NCBI RefSeq assembly: GCF_023156195.1
Contig: NZ_JAKUKA010000001.1
Coordinates: 2,914,001 to 2,978,000, forward strand
Origin: Chitinophaga sedimenti
GTDB taxonomy: Bacteria > Bacteroidota > Bacteroidia > Chitinophagales > Chitinophagaceae
Direction: 5' to 3'
Length of the DNA: 64,000 nucleotides
A program made the translations under genes and the position numbers. Shown here piece by piece: positions 1-10,479 of this stretch (position 1 is its first letter; each line of letters starts with the position of its first letter). The notes beneath the pieces are model-generated. The model saw only the letters and a program-made list of their open reading frames with translations, did not search any database and had not been told where the DNA came from.

Positions 1-127
1 AAAAGATTAAATTTTTCCTCAAAAACGGGTCGATTAGCGACGGTGATTCTATTTGCCTGCCATGATATAGGTTTTAGGGTTATAGCAATCTAACCATTTT
101 TTGACTGAAAGATCTAAATCATACCGG

Positions 128-898
128 TTATTTCTTGCGCCAACTTTTAAACCGGCTTATTAATTCATTGAAATTTATTCCAATGCCTCCAATATTTGGC
201 TTTAACTCCAAAAGGTCTGAATCAAGGAAGTCTTCCGCCAACACTTTTCTTTTCTTTGGCTGAAAAGTTACCTCTACGGCTAAAGTTTCGGCAATTACTT
301 TAATTAATTCAGGACTATAGTTTTCGATAATGTATTGCTTGTATTGCTCTTCCTTAGTTTGCAAAAATCCTCTCACGGCATACCATGATTCAAAATATTC
401 CCTATTAACTTGAATTGAATTATTTCCAGTAAAGTATTCAAAAGATCCTATTCCAAATGGGAAGTCCAGGGTAGTGTAGGTTAGATCCATTGATTTGAGT
501 TGACTAACTAGAAAATCAAATGAATCATCCTTAACCTGAAACCTTCGGCCATCAATAACAATTAAAAGGAGAAGGTCTCGAAGGTGGATCCTGAAGGCTA
601 TGTCATATTGTTTGATACTAGCCTTTACAAAATTGATAACTTTATAGGGAAGGCGTCGGAAATAATGGATATGGAAAGATATGTCAAATATAATTTCAAA
701 GATGGCCATGCAAACAATAGATTCGAAGTGGCCTTTAGCAGCTGGAATTAAGCTATCTCGCGTATCTTCAAGGTTCTGGACCTTCGAAAAATCTTTTATC
801 TTTTCCGCGAGAATTGCATTTCCCGGAACCCTCATATATAAATCAAATTGTTTGAGGGTTTCCTGGAGCGATTCCTCTGGCGTTTGTTCTTGACTCAT
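128..898 (-). CDS. Hypothetical protein, 256 aa
   Basis: I do not recognise this protein. It is an intact, mostly helical 256-residue product with no signal peptide. A hydrophobic stretch near residues 105-115 (LLLLIVIDGRRF) looks like a buried strand rather than a membrane span. The C-terminus is basic (RFKSWRKK). The start has the ATG at 896-898, and another ATG-free stretch follows upstream. Downstream on the same strand (about 55-125) an open piece reading ...VKKWLDCYNPKTYIMAGK may be the end of a broken second gene. It lies at the left edge of the accessory island. Coding status is likely from length and composition only. Confidence 0.6.
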   Translation of the reverse strand: MSQEQTPEESLQETLKQFDLYMRVPGNAILAEKIKDFSKVQNLEDTRDSLIPAAKGHFESIVCMAIFEIIFDISFHIHYFRRLPYKVINFVKASIKQYDIAFRIHLRDLLLLIVIDGRRFQVKDDSFDFLVSQLKSMDLTYTTLDFPFGIGSFEYFTGNNSIQVNREYFESWYAVRGFLQTKEEQYKQYIIENYSPELIKVIAETLAVEVTFQPKKRKVLAEDFLDSDLLELKPNIGGIGINFNELISRFKSWRKK

Positions 899-1133
899 AT
901 TACATTCTGTTCATCAGTTATGTACAAAAAAATGACCTTTTGTAGGCTACTTCATTCGCATTTTCGGTTTTAGACGATTAGCGGTAGACATAAGGAATAT
1001 ACTATAAAAAGGAAGATTGTTGGTTCGTCTTCCGGAGAAAGTTAATTTTTCAGAAAAACAAAGTTTGAACCCAAAACCGAATGTTATACTTGAACTGATG
1101 GCAGGAAAGAAAAGGACTGGACGTGCTTAAAGA

Positions 1134-1222
1134 AAAAGGCCGGAGTAAAACTCCGACCTTTCTTTCAGGTGCCCAGTAGCGGAATGTTTTCGAACCATTT
1201 TGGTTTGATAATCAATGAATTA
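1134..1222 (-). repeat. tRNA-3'-end-like repeat, copy R1
   Basis: A hairpin (ggccggagt/actccgacc) is followed by the conserved block GGTGCCCAGTAGCGGAATG, then TTCGAACCA and a GATAATCAATGAATTA tail. Read on the minus strand this has the order T-loop (GGTTCGAA), acceptor-like 3' end (ACTGGGCACC), terminator hairpin. The hairpin sequence differs from the other copies while the tRNA-like block is identical. Confidence 0.7.
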
Positions 1223-1240
1223 ATGCATCTAAGATAGCAA

Positions 1241-1516
1241 TTGGCAATGGTGTGGCAGTCATACCCCGTGGGCGAATTTCCTCTTTACTTATTCTTCCTT
1301 TCAGCCTATACGCTTGTCAAGTTACTAAGCTACACATTCAGATTTCGATCTACCGAGAAGCGACTGCAGATCGCCTTCCTTGTGTATTCTCTTATATTTG
1401 GACTGATGGGTTTTCCATTTTGGATCGCCGCGTTCGTTCATGATACATTCTGGCTTTTCCTGATACTTGCCGCCATTCTTGACTATTATTTCCGCCCTTC
1501 AGCAGAACACTGGTAG
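1241..1516 (+). CDS. Small two- to three-pass membrane protein, 91 aa
   Basis: The product is 91 residues with hydrophobic segments at about residues 12-30, 43-62 and 65-82, separated by a short basic loop (RFRSTEKR). That layout suits a small inner-membrane protein. No family is recognised. The alternative frame over the same bases lacks this organisation. It begins just downstream of repeat R1 and has no partner gene in the same orientation. Support is hydrophobicity and length only, so it could be a chance ORF. Confidence 0.4.
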   Translation: MAMVWQSYPVGEFPLYLFFLSAYTLVKLLSYTFRFRSTEKRLQIAFLVYSLIFGLMGFPFWIAAFVHDTFWLFLILAAILDYYFRPSAEHW

Positions 1517-1649
1517 AAGTTCCTGCGTCAATTGCGTTAGTCAATCTGGCATTCTGGTTTAAGAAGAAATACTGGTAAAGACAGCATGCGATTGCGAAGG
1601 AGTTAAGCGCGAAATGTAACTATATAGGGGCATTAATATTGACGACGTG

Positions 1650-1727
1650 AAACCCGCTCTATGAGGGGGCACGTCCTTGGTGTACGGTAGCGGGATGTAT
1701 TCGGAACAGTTTACCTTGATCATCAGT
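1650..1727 (-). repeat. Degenerate copy of the tRNA-3'-end-like repeat
   Basis: The order aaacccgctc-tatgag, then ttggtg, then gtagcgggatgtattcggaac, then gatcatcag follows copies R2 and R4 base for base in layout, with many substitutions and a damaged hairpin arm. It lies directly before the orphan sorting-domain fragment. Confidence 0.45.
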
Positions 1728-1740
1728 TTACCACCGCCGG

Positions 1741-1972
1741 TATCCCAATCCCGTTAGTGCAAATATTTACATCGAAGATGAAAACCACGGCGACCTCACT
1801 ACTACGATTACCGTTTATAACAATGCAGGGGTAAAACTGCTGGTATGGACAACAGCGGCAGACATCAAAAGATCAATGTTGGCATGTCTGCCATGCCGGG
1901 AGGTTGTACTTTGTGGAAATGAAGCGGAAATTGGGTAGAAGTGAATACTTCAGATTCCTGAAAGTACGATAA
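1741..1972 (+). pseudogene. Orphan type IX secretion C-terminal sorting domain fragment
   Basis: The frame beginning at 1741 reads YPNPVSANIYIEDENHGDL, followed by ITVYNNAGVKLL. This is the hallmark YPNP...VYNxxG layout of the type A C-terminal sorting domain that directs Bacteroidota proteins to the type IX secretion system. The last part (NVGMSAMPGG, then LYFVEMKR) is in other frames, so at least two indels are needed to restore the domain. No upstream catalytic or adhesin domain remains, because repeat-like DNA precedes it. It is best read as the 3' remnant of a secreted protein gene lost by deletion. Confidence 0.6.
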
Positions 1973-1983
1973 AATAGACGTCG

Positions 1984-3375
1984 TTAATGCTTAACACTCA
2001 TTGGACTATTGGCAGGATAATATGCCTGACCATCTTTATAAACCACAGGGGAATACCAGCAATTTGAAAAACCTGAGATTTTTCTTTTCAAATCACCACT
2101 TGTCGTGCTGTACGCGCTAACATATTTACGACTACCGACGGTAGTGAAAACATAATCTTTACTTAAGGTCATATTTCCTGTGAAATCGCCGGATTGGGAC
2201 CAAATTAGAGCTCCATTGACAGGATTAAGCTTGGCTATTGCATAGTCTCCGCAAGCATAAACGCCTGTAGTATCTACTGCGAGTTCGTCCAGTTGGTATA
2301 TATTTACCATTGGCTTCTGCCAGACCAGCTTACCATTATTTATATTGACGGCATGGATAAAAGTCTTACTGGGGAGAGCGTAACCTTGCTCAACTGGAAT
2401 GTAAATCATTTCATTTAAAATAACCGGAGCACCGGACTCCTCCACCTGCAAGGATGTGCCTACAAACTCATAGCGCCATTTTACTCCACCGGTGATGGCA
2501 TCATATGCATACAAATAACCCGGCTTATCCATGGTGTTGGTTGATGTCAGATAAACCACCCCATTTTTTGCCACCATGGCGGACAAAATACCATCTGAAG
2601 CAGGTATAGTACTCCATTTTATGGCACCGGTTTTCGGATTGATGGCTTTTAGTTCACGCCGATTGGGCCCAACCGAGTTTAAAAGGTATAGTATCCCATT
2701 ACCCATAGCAAGATCTCTCATGCTATTACAATCAATGCTCCAGATATTAGATCCATCAATTGTACTTATAGCATATAACCTGTTGTAATACTCTACGTAT
2801 ACTATTCCATCATGACAAATTGGATTACGATACTTTAGGGCACCAAACCCTTTTTTCCAAATCACCTTTCCATCAGATAATTTTAAAGCCGAAACTTTAT
2901 CACTTTCCTGAACGATTAATACGGAATCATTAGTAATTACAGGCGTTCCAACACTAATCCAGCGATTTTCCCAGGAAAGTCGCCCGGTAATATCGTAGCT
3001 TCCTATAGCGCTATAAAGATCACTTACCAACAACTGTTCCTGATAGGCAGTGATTTCAAATTCAGCAGCGCGCTGTAACCCCTTTTTATTAGTCGCTACC
3101 ACTTTACCACGGTAAAATTGGTTCTGTTCCAGACCTGTTATAACATATCGAGTTTGGCTGATATTGTGAATCGGCGTTCTCCCGTCCAGCTCAACGGAAA
3201 ATGTAAGGGTATCTCCACTGGGGTCCGAAGCATCGTCCCAGGAAAGGAAGGCGGTGGCAGGTTCTCGCAAAACTTCTACGGAAAATTCATCCGGAGGGAG
3301 GTCCAGTGCCTTTTCGATCTTACTGCAAGCATAGAGGAGGACGACCACCAGGATCAGTATAGGGAATTTACGCAT
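1984..3375 (-). CDS. Lipoprotein with fibronectin III and PQQ-like beta-propeller domains
   Basis: The N-terminus (MRKFPILILVVVLLYACSK) is a lipoprotein signal with the modified Cys at residue 17. Residues about 30-110 form a fibronectin type III-like domain (AFLSWDDASDPSGDTLTFSV). Residues about 120-460 carry repeated blades of the type 'vyaldaktGkviW' (DGKVIWKKGF, DGSNIWSIDC, TGAIKWSTIP, NNGKLVWQKP, NGALIWSQSG), which indicates a PQQ-like seven-bladed propeller. Such proteins are surface or periplasmic binding lipoproteins. An enzymatic role is not indicated. The gene is intact and lies alone between two copies of the tRNA-like repeat. Confidence 0.8.
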   Translation of the reverse strand: MRKFPILILVVVLLYACSKIEKALDLPPDEFSVEVLREPATAFLSWDDASDPSGDTLTFSVELDGRTPIHNISQTRYVITGLEQNQFYRGKVVATNKKGLQRAAEFEITAYQEQLLVSDLYSAIGSYDITGRLSWENRWISVGTPVITNDSVLIVQESDKVSALKLSDGKVIWKKGFGALKYRNPICHDGIVYVEYYNRLYAISTIDGSNIWSIDCNSMRDLAMGNGILYLLNSVGPNRRELKAINPKTGAIKWSTIPASDGILSAMVAKNGVVYLTSTNTMDKPGYLYAYDAITGGVKWRYEFVGTSLQVEESGAPVILNEMIYIPVEQGYALPSKTFIHAVNINNGKLVWQKPMVNIYQLDELAVDTTGVYACGDYAIAKLNPVNGALIWSQSGDFTGNMTLSKDYVFTTVGSRKYVSAYSTTSGDLKRKISGFSNCWYSPVVYKDGQAYYPANSPMSVKH

Positions 3376-3770
3376 AAAGACAATTATCAGATTGAGACAC
3401 CAAAATAGAGATATTATGGCAGATAAATGGTATTTCTATTAGAAAATGGGGCGTGCTGCTTAGTTTCCTTATAAGCTAATATAAATTTGGATATTCGTAT
3501 TGATGAACGGGGCTACGAACAATTGAAATCGTTCCTGCTGCTGGACCAACGTATGTTCCTTTCACAGATAACGACAAGCCATCTCGCGACAAAACTTTTG
3601 CCCAAAAACTCAGTAGTTTTTACATCATCCTGATCGGTAGCTGGGAGGTTATTTACTTCTATAATTATGATTGAACGCGTGTATAAGATTGAAAACCACT
3701 AGCGATATCGAACCATTAAATTTTGATAATCATATAGTTAGAAGACTTGCATTAAAGGTATGAAACGACA
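3376..3770. other. Intergenic stretch with possible gene remnants
   Basis: Open pieces (for example IRIDERGYEQLKSFLLLDQR near 3492-3551) switch frame after about 20 codons and match nothing I recognise. The tail at about 3690-3770 (atatcgaaccattaa, then an AT-rich run) resembles the flank found upstream of repeats R3, R4 and R5, so it may belong to a longer repeat unit. Confidence 0.35.
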
Positions 3771-3862
3771 AAACCCGCTCGTCGAGCGGGTTTCACTTCT
3801 TTTGGTGCCCAGTAGCGGAATGTTTTCGAACCAATTTTTACAGATTATCAGCCAATTAGCTG
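3771..3862 (-). repeat. tRNA-3'-end-like repeat, copy R2
   Basis: A perfect hairpin AAACCCGCTC-gtc-GAGCGGGTTT is followed by GGTGCCCAGTAGCGGAATG, TTCGAACCA, and a CAGATTATCAGCCAATTAGCTG tail. On the minus strand the hairpin with its flanking T residues would act as a terminator. This copy matches R4 most closely. Confidence 0.75.
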
Positions 3863-4101
3863 TTTTTTGACCTCATCCGACGCTACTGTTTCCATAGGTA
3901 ACCCATTTCGCCAATCGCACTTGGTAAAGATCAGCCAGATTTCATACACCTAGTGACAATAAGGTGTGGAATTTGGGAGTAATTCACAGTCTATTTGAAA
4001 AACATACATACCGGATTAAATTATAATTATTTGTGTAGGATTTCGTCTGTGCATATTGTGAATAGGATTTTTTGGTTCTGTTGTGGAAAGGCTACAATTT
4101 T

Positions 4102-5985
4102 ATGGGTAAAAAAGATATGGTTTCGCGGATTTATGAGCTAATAAGAAGTGAGCAGGTTGTCCTGTGGGCCGGGGCAGGCTTATCGTTAGGTTCAGGCTAT
4201 CCATCCGGCAAGCAACTAAAAAAATGCTTTATGAATCACTTACAAAAGAAGAACAAACAAAAATAGAAGAAACAGCATCTCTACTGGATTTAACCGAAGA
4301 ATACGTACGAATTAAGTACAGTCAACAGCCCCTATTCTCGGAAATTCAACGAATTTTCAGGAGCGTTACGCCTACTCCAGGAAGCGTTCATGAAACTATC
4401 GCAAAAATACCACAGATACATACAATTATTACTACGAATTATGACAAATGTTTTGAACATGCCTACGGGGGTAATATGGAAATTGTTACGAAGCCTGTGC
4501 ATACACAATATCTGAACCCTGGTAAACCCCATCTTTATAAAATTCATGGGGACATTGATGACCCGGAATCTATGGTTATCACAAGTTCCCAATATCGAGA
4601 ATTCTTTAAGGCAAATGAAAATCCAATTTGGTCGCTTGTAAGGTCTAAAATGATCTCCAATAACATATTGTTTATTGGCTATCTTTTGAAGATGCGCACA
4701 TAAATAACATGTTTGATTCGATTTTAGAATCATTGAATGGACATCACAGGGAGTGCTTTTTGATTGCCCCGGGGCTTCCGAGTCACAAAGCCACGCATCT
4801 GGCGAAGCAAGGCATTCACTACATAGATATGACTGGAGAGGACTTTTTCGACGGTCTGAAAAGTGAAATAAAAGATAACGCGATAGCAGATTTTCAAAAT
4901 GGGAAGTTGTCTAGTGATACTTTTATGAGGTATTGTAAGTTTAATGACGCATATCCTGTTATTGAAACCAGAAGTGACCGAACAGTAGTTGCAACCATAA
5001 AACGAGCGGATGGCAGTATCGATGGTAATTCCAACTGGACAGTATTGGCAGACTCCGAATTGGCTGAAAAAATGCGGAACTTTTTTGATGGTTATAGCTC
5101 AGGTAAGTTAGTAATTCCCAAGGAAAACCTACAATCATTGTCGTTTGTTTTGGCCGGTTTGCCGTTTCCGGAGGAGAAGTTCTCGTCAGAGATACAACTT
5201 GAATCAATTCCTATCTATGATGGGCCGTTTGAAGTCATATTTGATGATAATTTTGAGGTGCGAGGTGGGAACGCAAGAATTTTTAGGGGAAATAAGGTCC
5301 AAAGGATTGAGGTATCATATCGATGTATGGAACTGATCATTTTCATTCAAATACAAAAACACTCAGTCAACGTTGAAATAAAAACCATGACACCTGAGGT
5401 GTTTGATAGAGTATCCAGTGGATTAGATATTTTCGAATTGCTTACTAGATTATTCGGTGGACAGAGTTTGAAAATCCCCATTACAGGGGACTTAGCTATT
5501 GCCATGGCGGACAAAGTTATCCCGAATATAAGGATGCAGCAAAATATAATCTTGATGTATTTAATGACGCGAAAGCCGTTGAAAAACATTTTAAAGTTCG
5601 TTTTACTGATTTTAAGTATGACGACATCATAAAACATAGAGGCACACTACGTAATTTAGTATTAGTATCTAAGGGTCAGTCGGTAAAAAAGTCAATAGAC
5701 GATGAATTTACTTTTTCGAATGGACTAATTTTAAAGGCTCTGCCGGAAGGTATGCTAAGGGGCGAATCGGGTCGAGTACGATTGCAAAATCCGCAGCCAG
5801 AAATAGCCGATATCTTAGGGCAAAAAATTAATTTAGGATATAGAACATTGATGATAGAAGACGCATATATTAAGAATCTGGCTGATTCTGATGTAGGTGA
5901 GCTCGAAATGATTGTTATTAGAAGCCAGAGTTGTACAGGATATTTAACATACACTACAGATCCTCCACAAAGAGCTCAAGAGTAG
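4102..5985 (+). CDS. SIR2-domain protein (probable NADase effector), frameshifted
   Basis: The N-terminal SIR2-like domain has the NAD-binding start VVLWAGAGLSLGSGYPS, the motif TIITTNYDKCFEHA, then KIHGDIDDPES, and NNILFIGY followed in another frame by FEDAHINNMFDSIL. The roughly 350-residue C-terminal part is unrecognised. Three single-base breaks interrupt the frame: an A run near 4220, TATCTTTTG near 4682, and near 5550. Restoring them gives about 625 residues. SIR2 domains in bacterial defence proteins cleave NAD+ to stop infected cells; that role is inferred from family and island context. The start at 4102 (MGKKDMV) is preferred over the upstream ATG. Because breaks are common across the window, this may be an intact gene. 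Confidence 0.7.
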
Positions 5986-6055
5986 ACTTAATTGCACGAT
6001 GAATTTTCATGCTGTCATCATGCTAAATGGCTAGCCAGAAATTACATGATAAAAA

Positions 6056-6480
6056 TAGAATAAAGGAAATTAGCCTCCAAAGCCTTTTGACGCATATTGG
6101 CCACAAGTAGTTCTTATTATAGCTACCCTAGGATATTTTGTCCAGCGGCTTTTAAATTTGCGAACGAAAACAATTGAGGTAAAGCAAAGCCTTTTTCAGC
6201 AGAATAGAACTATGAGTAAAGTTCGATTTATGGATAAGTATATTGAATGCAGACGGAATATAGAAAATTATTAGCCCGAAGTTTAATATGAGCGAAAATT
6301 TAACGAACGATTACATTATACAGCTAACGAATAAATCCGAAAAGCTATATTCTGCATATGTTTATAATAACCTTTTTTCTGATATTCTTGAACAGGCTAG
6401 ATATTCGGATTTGGCTATTAGCATAAAAAAATGTTGGACCAGATCCTACACTAATGGATTTTCGGTATAAGTGAGGAATA
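6056..6480 (+). pseudogene. Remnant of a small membrane-anchored protein
   Basis: The piece at about 6112-6273 reads VVLIIATLGYFVQRLLNLRT followed by KTIEVKQSLFQQNRTMSK and ends at a TAG. It looks like a single membrane span followed by a charged helix. A second open piece (6288-6470, MSENLTNDYIIQLTNKSEKL) continues as a helical segment and then shifts frame again. Together they resemble a short membrane/coiled protein broken two or three times. No partner or function can be named. Confidence 0.35.
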
Positions 6481-6499
6481 ATAGAAGGAGAGTAAGGTT

Positions 6500-7033
6500 C
6501 TATTCCATTTCCTCAGTTTCTATTGCTTCAGAGGCGTGCACCTCATTAGCTTTATCGGGATCAGTTAAAAGCGAAATAAACAACTGCGTAAAACGAACGC
6601 TTATTAGGATTGTATAAATGAATAATGCAATGTAGATTGTGTCTATATAGTTTAAACCTTTTATGTAGAATAGTAAGACTTTTCTATGCTCTATGTATTT
6701 TACAAGAAATGAGCTAAGCAGAAGTAGGATGTTACATTGAATTGCGGATTTAATATATCCGTACAAGAGTGATGTACCTCCACCTGCTAACACAAATCGC
6801 ATTCTTCTTGACGTAATTGATTTAATAAGAGTTAAGATAGTCAGAAAGAAACCAGCTAGAGTGACTGATAAAGATATCGCATTGTCACACATTTGATCAA
6901 TCATCTTTTCAGTATTATTGAATTTATCCTTATAGCATATTGCAACTACAGTAACTATTATAGAAATTACTGAAGGATAAAATTTTTCAACTATATACTT
7001 TGCCGAATATTTCTTTTTACTCATCTGGCTCAT
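6500..7033 (-). CDS. Four-pass membrane protein, 177 aa
   Basis: Hydrophobic segments lie at about residues 22-38, 53-72, 88-112 and 130-150. The N-terminus is basic (MSKKKYSAKY) and the C-terminus acidic (SEAIETEEME), which suits an inner-membrane protein. The family is not recognised. The start overlaps the end of the upstream gene by 17 bases on the same strand, so the two are probably translated together. A small membrane protein coupled to a soluble partner in a defence-rich island is a common layout for abortive-infection pairs, but that is inference only. Confidence 0.6.
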   Translation of the reverse strand: MSQMSKKKYSAKYIVEKFYPSVISIIVTVVAICYKDKFNNTEKMIDQMCDNAISLSVTLAGFFLTILTLIKSITSRRMRFVLAGGGTSLLYGYIKSAIQCNILLLLSSFLVKYIEHRKVLLFYIKGLNYIDTIYIALFIYTILISVRFTQLFISLLTDPDKANEVHASEAIETEEME

Positions 7034-7926
7034 TCTTTACTTTGTAAGTTGATGTAATTTCAGGCTTAATAATCCGGTACTTATCAATAGCCTGTCTTAT
7101 AATTCCATCAATTGAGTTAACATCAAAATATCTAGCTTTTGGTAAAGTTACTTCAATAACAACTTTGTTTGTAATAAAATCTATCACTTTAAGAGCTTCT
7201 TCATCAGTCTCTCTTCCAGTTACTTCCAGTTTTTTTATATCACCATGAGTATCTGCACGTAATAAATTTCTAAACATCGTCCATATTCCATTTCTTCTAA
7301 GTGATCCAGGAGCGTATCCCATGCCTAATGTAATAGATATTGTATCTGCATTAGTTTTATCTGCAATTCCTCGCAATTCGCCTACAGCGCGTACAACTTC
7401 ATCATTTGCCAATATTCCCCCTCCTTGTACTCTGGCAACGGATAAAGTAACATTTCTAATCTCGCTCATTTGTTGCAGCTTGCGTATCTCGGATGGATTA
7501 ATTACAATATTAAATTGCACCTTGTTTATATCATTTTTGAAATTTCTTTTGAAATATTTTGCCACACCATTTGCTGTAATTCCATTTCTATTCAATTGAA
7601 CTAAAATAATACCATTTGATGAATCGTAAAAGAAAGATGTATAGTGCCCCAATCCCTCATCGTCATCTAGATTTAAATCTTTTGGCTGATCTCCCAATTT
7701 CGCTCTAGGGGCAGGTCATCCTTTTGTACTAGACAAAAGGTTCCTGAATATATACCTCTAGTTTTTTTTTTATTGCTTCATTCAAGTCAAATTCATCGCC
7801 CTCTTTCTTCATTGGAGTAGTATTTGTTGGCATATGATCAAGCATATCCTTGAAAGTTTGTAGTTCGGAATCCAACTTTGGTGTAACTATTACGTGATAC
7901 ATATAAAAACGTGAAACCTTACTCAT
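7017..7926 (-). CDS. Hypothetical soluble protein coupled to membrane partner, frameshifted
   Basis: The N-terminal part (MSKVSRFYMYHVIVTPKLDS) runs to about 7729. Reading resumes in another frame by about 7695 as GDQPKDLNLDDDEGLGHYTS and continues to ESTYKVKNEPDE-type C-terminal residues at 7017. The bases between encode DDLPLERNWEI in a bridging frame, so one protein of about 300 residues is likely. The layout (short N-terminal strand-rich part, then GHYTSFFYDSSNGIILVQLN) resembles uncharacterised phage-island proteins. I cannot name a family. It is followed at once by the four-pass membrane protein. Confidence 0.5.
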
Positions 7927-8155
7927 TGAATTTAATGGGGATTTATTGGTAAATAGATATAGATAAAACGTGATTTTAACTGATTGTATTTCGATCACTG
8001 AGTCGTTTTTAGAAAATGGCGTAGGCAAAAAAACTCGCCAACCCTAACCTCCAACGCCGCACTCAAGTTTATTAAGGATTTAAAGGTGGAGTCATATAAT
8101 ACATATTTTGCTTGCAAAGCTCCACTCGCTTTTCTAATCTCGAATTGATTTACAC

Positions 8156-8833
8156 TTATTTCCATTTAAAAAGGTCGTATAACTCGTCGAGCGGTTGCTC
8201 CCATTCATTTTTGAACTCAAGCCGATCCCGTTTCAGCATATCATTTGAATAGACTGTTCTGAAATAGGTGATTTTGCTACTACTATCACGATAGCCATAA
8301 GCCTGCCCTTCCTTAAATTGAAATTCAATTTCGCTTACATGATCAGTGAGAGAGTCTGTAACTCGAACGGGGCCGAGCATATCGGAAAACATAATTCCTT
8401 CAGAACCCGATTGGAAAGTTGGAGTGTCAATTTTAAGAATCCTCTCAGCGAATCTCTCGCAAAAATGGGCGGTATATATTTTTACCCATTTCTGCCAGCC
8501 AGTTGTCATTAAGGCACCGGTAGTAGGGACGCCGCCATTTGAGGTATCGACTGATATCAAAATTAGTCCTCTGGTGGTTTTATGAACCATTCCAATACTG
8601 ACAATAGGAGAATCTTGAGTTGGTACTTTTTCACAGTAGAAGTTAAGTTTCGCGCCCTTAAATTCTTCGTATGTTTTTACCCACTTTTGTCGACTTATAC
8701 GCAGCTTTTTCAAGCGTTTTACTTGATTTTCAATGGCGCCTTTGGACTTTGGAAGAGCAATTTCAATTGACTGTTGAAATAGGTCGGAGATTTCGCTCAA
8801 GGTTAAAGTTTCTACCGCGATTCTTTGGAGCAT
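8156..8833 (-). CDS. Hypothetical protein, 225 aa
   Basis: An intact 225-residue soluble protein that I do not recognise. The N-terminal 55 residues are helical and basic (GAIENQVKRLKKLRISRQKW). The rest is strand-rich (IVSIGMVHKTTRGLILISVD, ITYFRTVYSNDML). There are no cysteine clusters, membrane spans or nucleotide-binding motifs. It lies between the membrane-pair operon and repeat R3, with about 130 bases of non-coding DNA downstream. Confidence 0.55.
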   Translation of the reverse strand: MLQRIAVETLTLSEISDLFQQSIEIALPKSKGAIENQVKRLKKLRISRQKWVKTYEEFKGAKLNFYCEKVPTQDSPIVSIGMVHKTTRGLILISVDTSNGGVPTTGALMTTGWQKWVKIYTAHFCERFAERILKIDTPTFQSGSEGIMFSDMLGPVRVTDSLTDHVSEIEFQFKEGQAYGYRDSSSKITYFRTVYSNDMLKRDRLEFKNEWEQPLDELYDLFKWK

Positions 8834-9128
8834 TTTATTGTCAATTATATACTTTGAAAGTTAACTGCACATCTCGTCGGGCACATTATGATAACGCATT
8901 TCGTGGAATACTTCGCAATATAAGCGAAAAATCTATTCAAAATACAGAAGTGCAGGACATTAGGAGAATGTATGGATTGAATATGCTCACAAATCCAATT
9001 GGAGAGCGCTAAGACCTGAAAATAAGCTATTAGGCTTTGAACTTGGGGATAGGTGAAAAGCGAAATCGAACCCGTAATTGCATGAAAATGAACGCGCGTA
9101 AAATCAATAGCGTTTAGATAAAACAACA

Positions 9129-9220
9129 AAGCCCGCTCTCACGAGCGTGCTTCATTTCTATCTTGTGCCCAGTAGCGGAATGTTTTCGAGCCAGTTTGTG
9201 CAGATAATCAATTACTTAAC
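9129..9220 (-). repeat. tRNA-3'-end-like repeat, copy R3
   Basis: The hairpin GCCCGCTCtcacGAGCGTGC is imperfect. It is followed by TGTGCCCAGTAGCGGAATG, TTCGAGCCA and a TGCAGATAATCAATTACTTA tail. An upstream flank (aaatcgaacccgtaattgca near 9062) is shared with R4 and R5, so the full unit may reach about 160 bases. Confidence 0.7.
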
Positions 9221-9269
9221 ACCATGTTCGAAATAGTATTACTGTACCTTACTGCCATCCCTTAAACAA

Positions 9270-10308
9270 TTAGGTAAGACGTGTCCACCATCGCCTAAAT
9301 TTTTGAATAAATGATGTCTTACCAGATATCGGCTTGGATTCGGTGGTTTTTGCCAAGGATATATCAGGCGAAAGCGCGGCCGGTTTCCAGACGGTGTTCT
9401 GAGGAGGAAATGTTTTAATGTTGGGTTCCACATCGTAAAACGTAACATATATTGCCCCGTGGCCGATATCCGACATTCCGGAAGGCTCGTCGGCTTCTTT
9501 GCGTTTAATGATATGGTTAAAAATGTCTATTACTTTTTGTTTTGGCATTTCAAGTCCTGCCGTGTTAATACCACCCGTTTCTAACATTGCTAGATATCCT
9601 ATTTTTCCCATTTTGAATGTATAGTCAGGCCATTGTCGCGCTGCATATTCGTGTAGCCCAAATTGGCTGGCGTTCAAAATCAGGACTTTGTTATCAACAT
9701 CGATCAATAGATCGTCTAAAGAACGGGTTTCTCCTTCCTTGGGCAGTGGTATGGCTGGTCTGGCTTTCAATATTGACACCGCATCCTGGCCATAACAAAT
9801 TACAGATTCGACAGTTGCGTTATGGGACGCTACTACGGATTTCTCCCTCGTTTTTGATTATAAACAGCCCATTCGCCCATTCGTCGTCAATTGGATCGTG
9901 TGTGATCATATTGGAATCCAACACGTCCGGCTTGACAGGTTGGTGCTGCGCCACATAGCCAATTCCCAATAAAGGCTCGGCGTCATACATGTTATTGGGC
10001 AGATGGATTATTTGCCAGTCAGGCCATTTCTCCTGAAGCGCAGATTTGTAATAGCGAATAACAGAGGTCTCCGTCTCCATATGCCATGACCAGTAACCTA
10101 ATATTTTCTTTTCCATGTCGGCAATGACGAAAGCTTCGAGGAATATCGGATCTAACAACTGTTCGTGAACGTCACACGTGCGTACGAAATCTAAAAAAAT
10201 ATGTTCCCCGAGATAGAGATCAGACTCTATTCTGGTAGCACTCCATTTGTTGTAATATATATCCAGTTTTTCACCTGTTTTGATGACGTAGTTGGCTCGA
10301 TCCCCCAT
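9270..10308 (-). CDS. MGDRANYV-type hypothetical protein, read in two frames
   Basis: The first frame starts MGDRANYVIKTGEKLDIYYN and ends at 9820 with ...RSSVP. The +1 frame continues through VVASHNATVESVICYG to the basic C-terminus at 9270 (FIQKFRRWWTRLT), giving about 345 residues if fused. The function is unknown. A second, truncated copy of the first half lies at 15660-16162 and shows the same +1 step at the same place, and the peptide after the step (VASxNATVES) is conserved. The break is therefore probably older than the duplication, or programmed, rather than a sequencing error. The start at 10308 is chosen because it is conserved in both copies. Confidence 0.6.
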
Positions 10309-10479
10309 GTGATGTCTGTTGTCATTCAAATATACTCATTTGGGTGAAGACGATTAAAGTCGCCGGGCTAAGTCATCGCTTCATTTAATTCTTCTCCGGG
10401 ATTAAGAGAAACGGAATCGAACCTGTAATTGAATGCGAATGAGGCGTTTGTAGAGTGGGCTTGAATTGCGTGAAATAAG

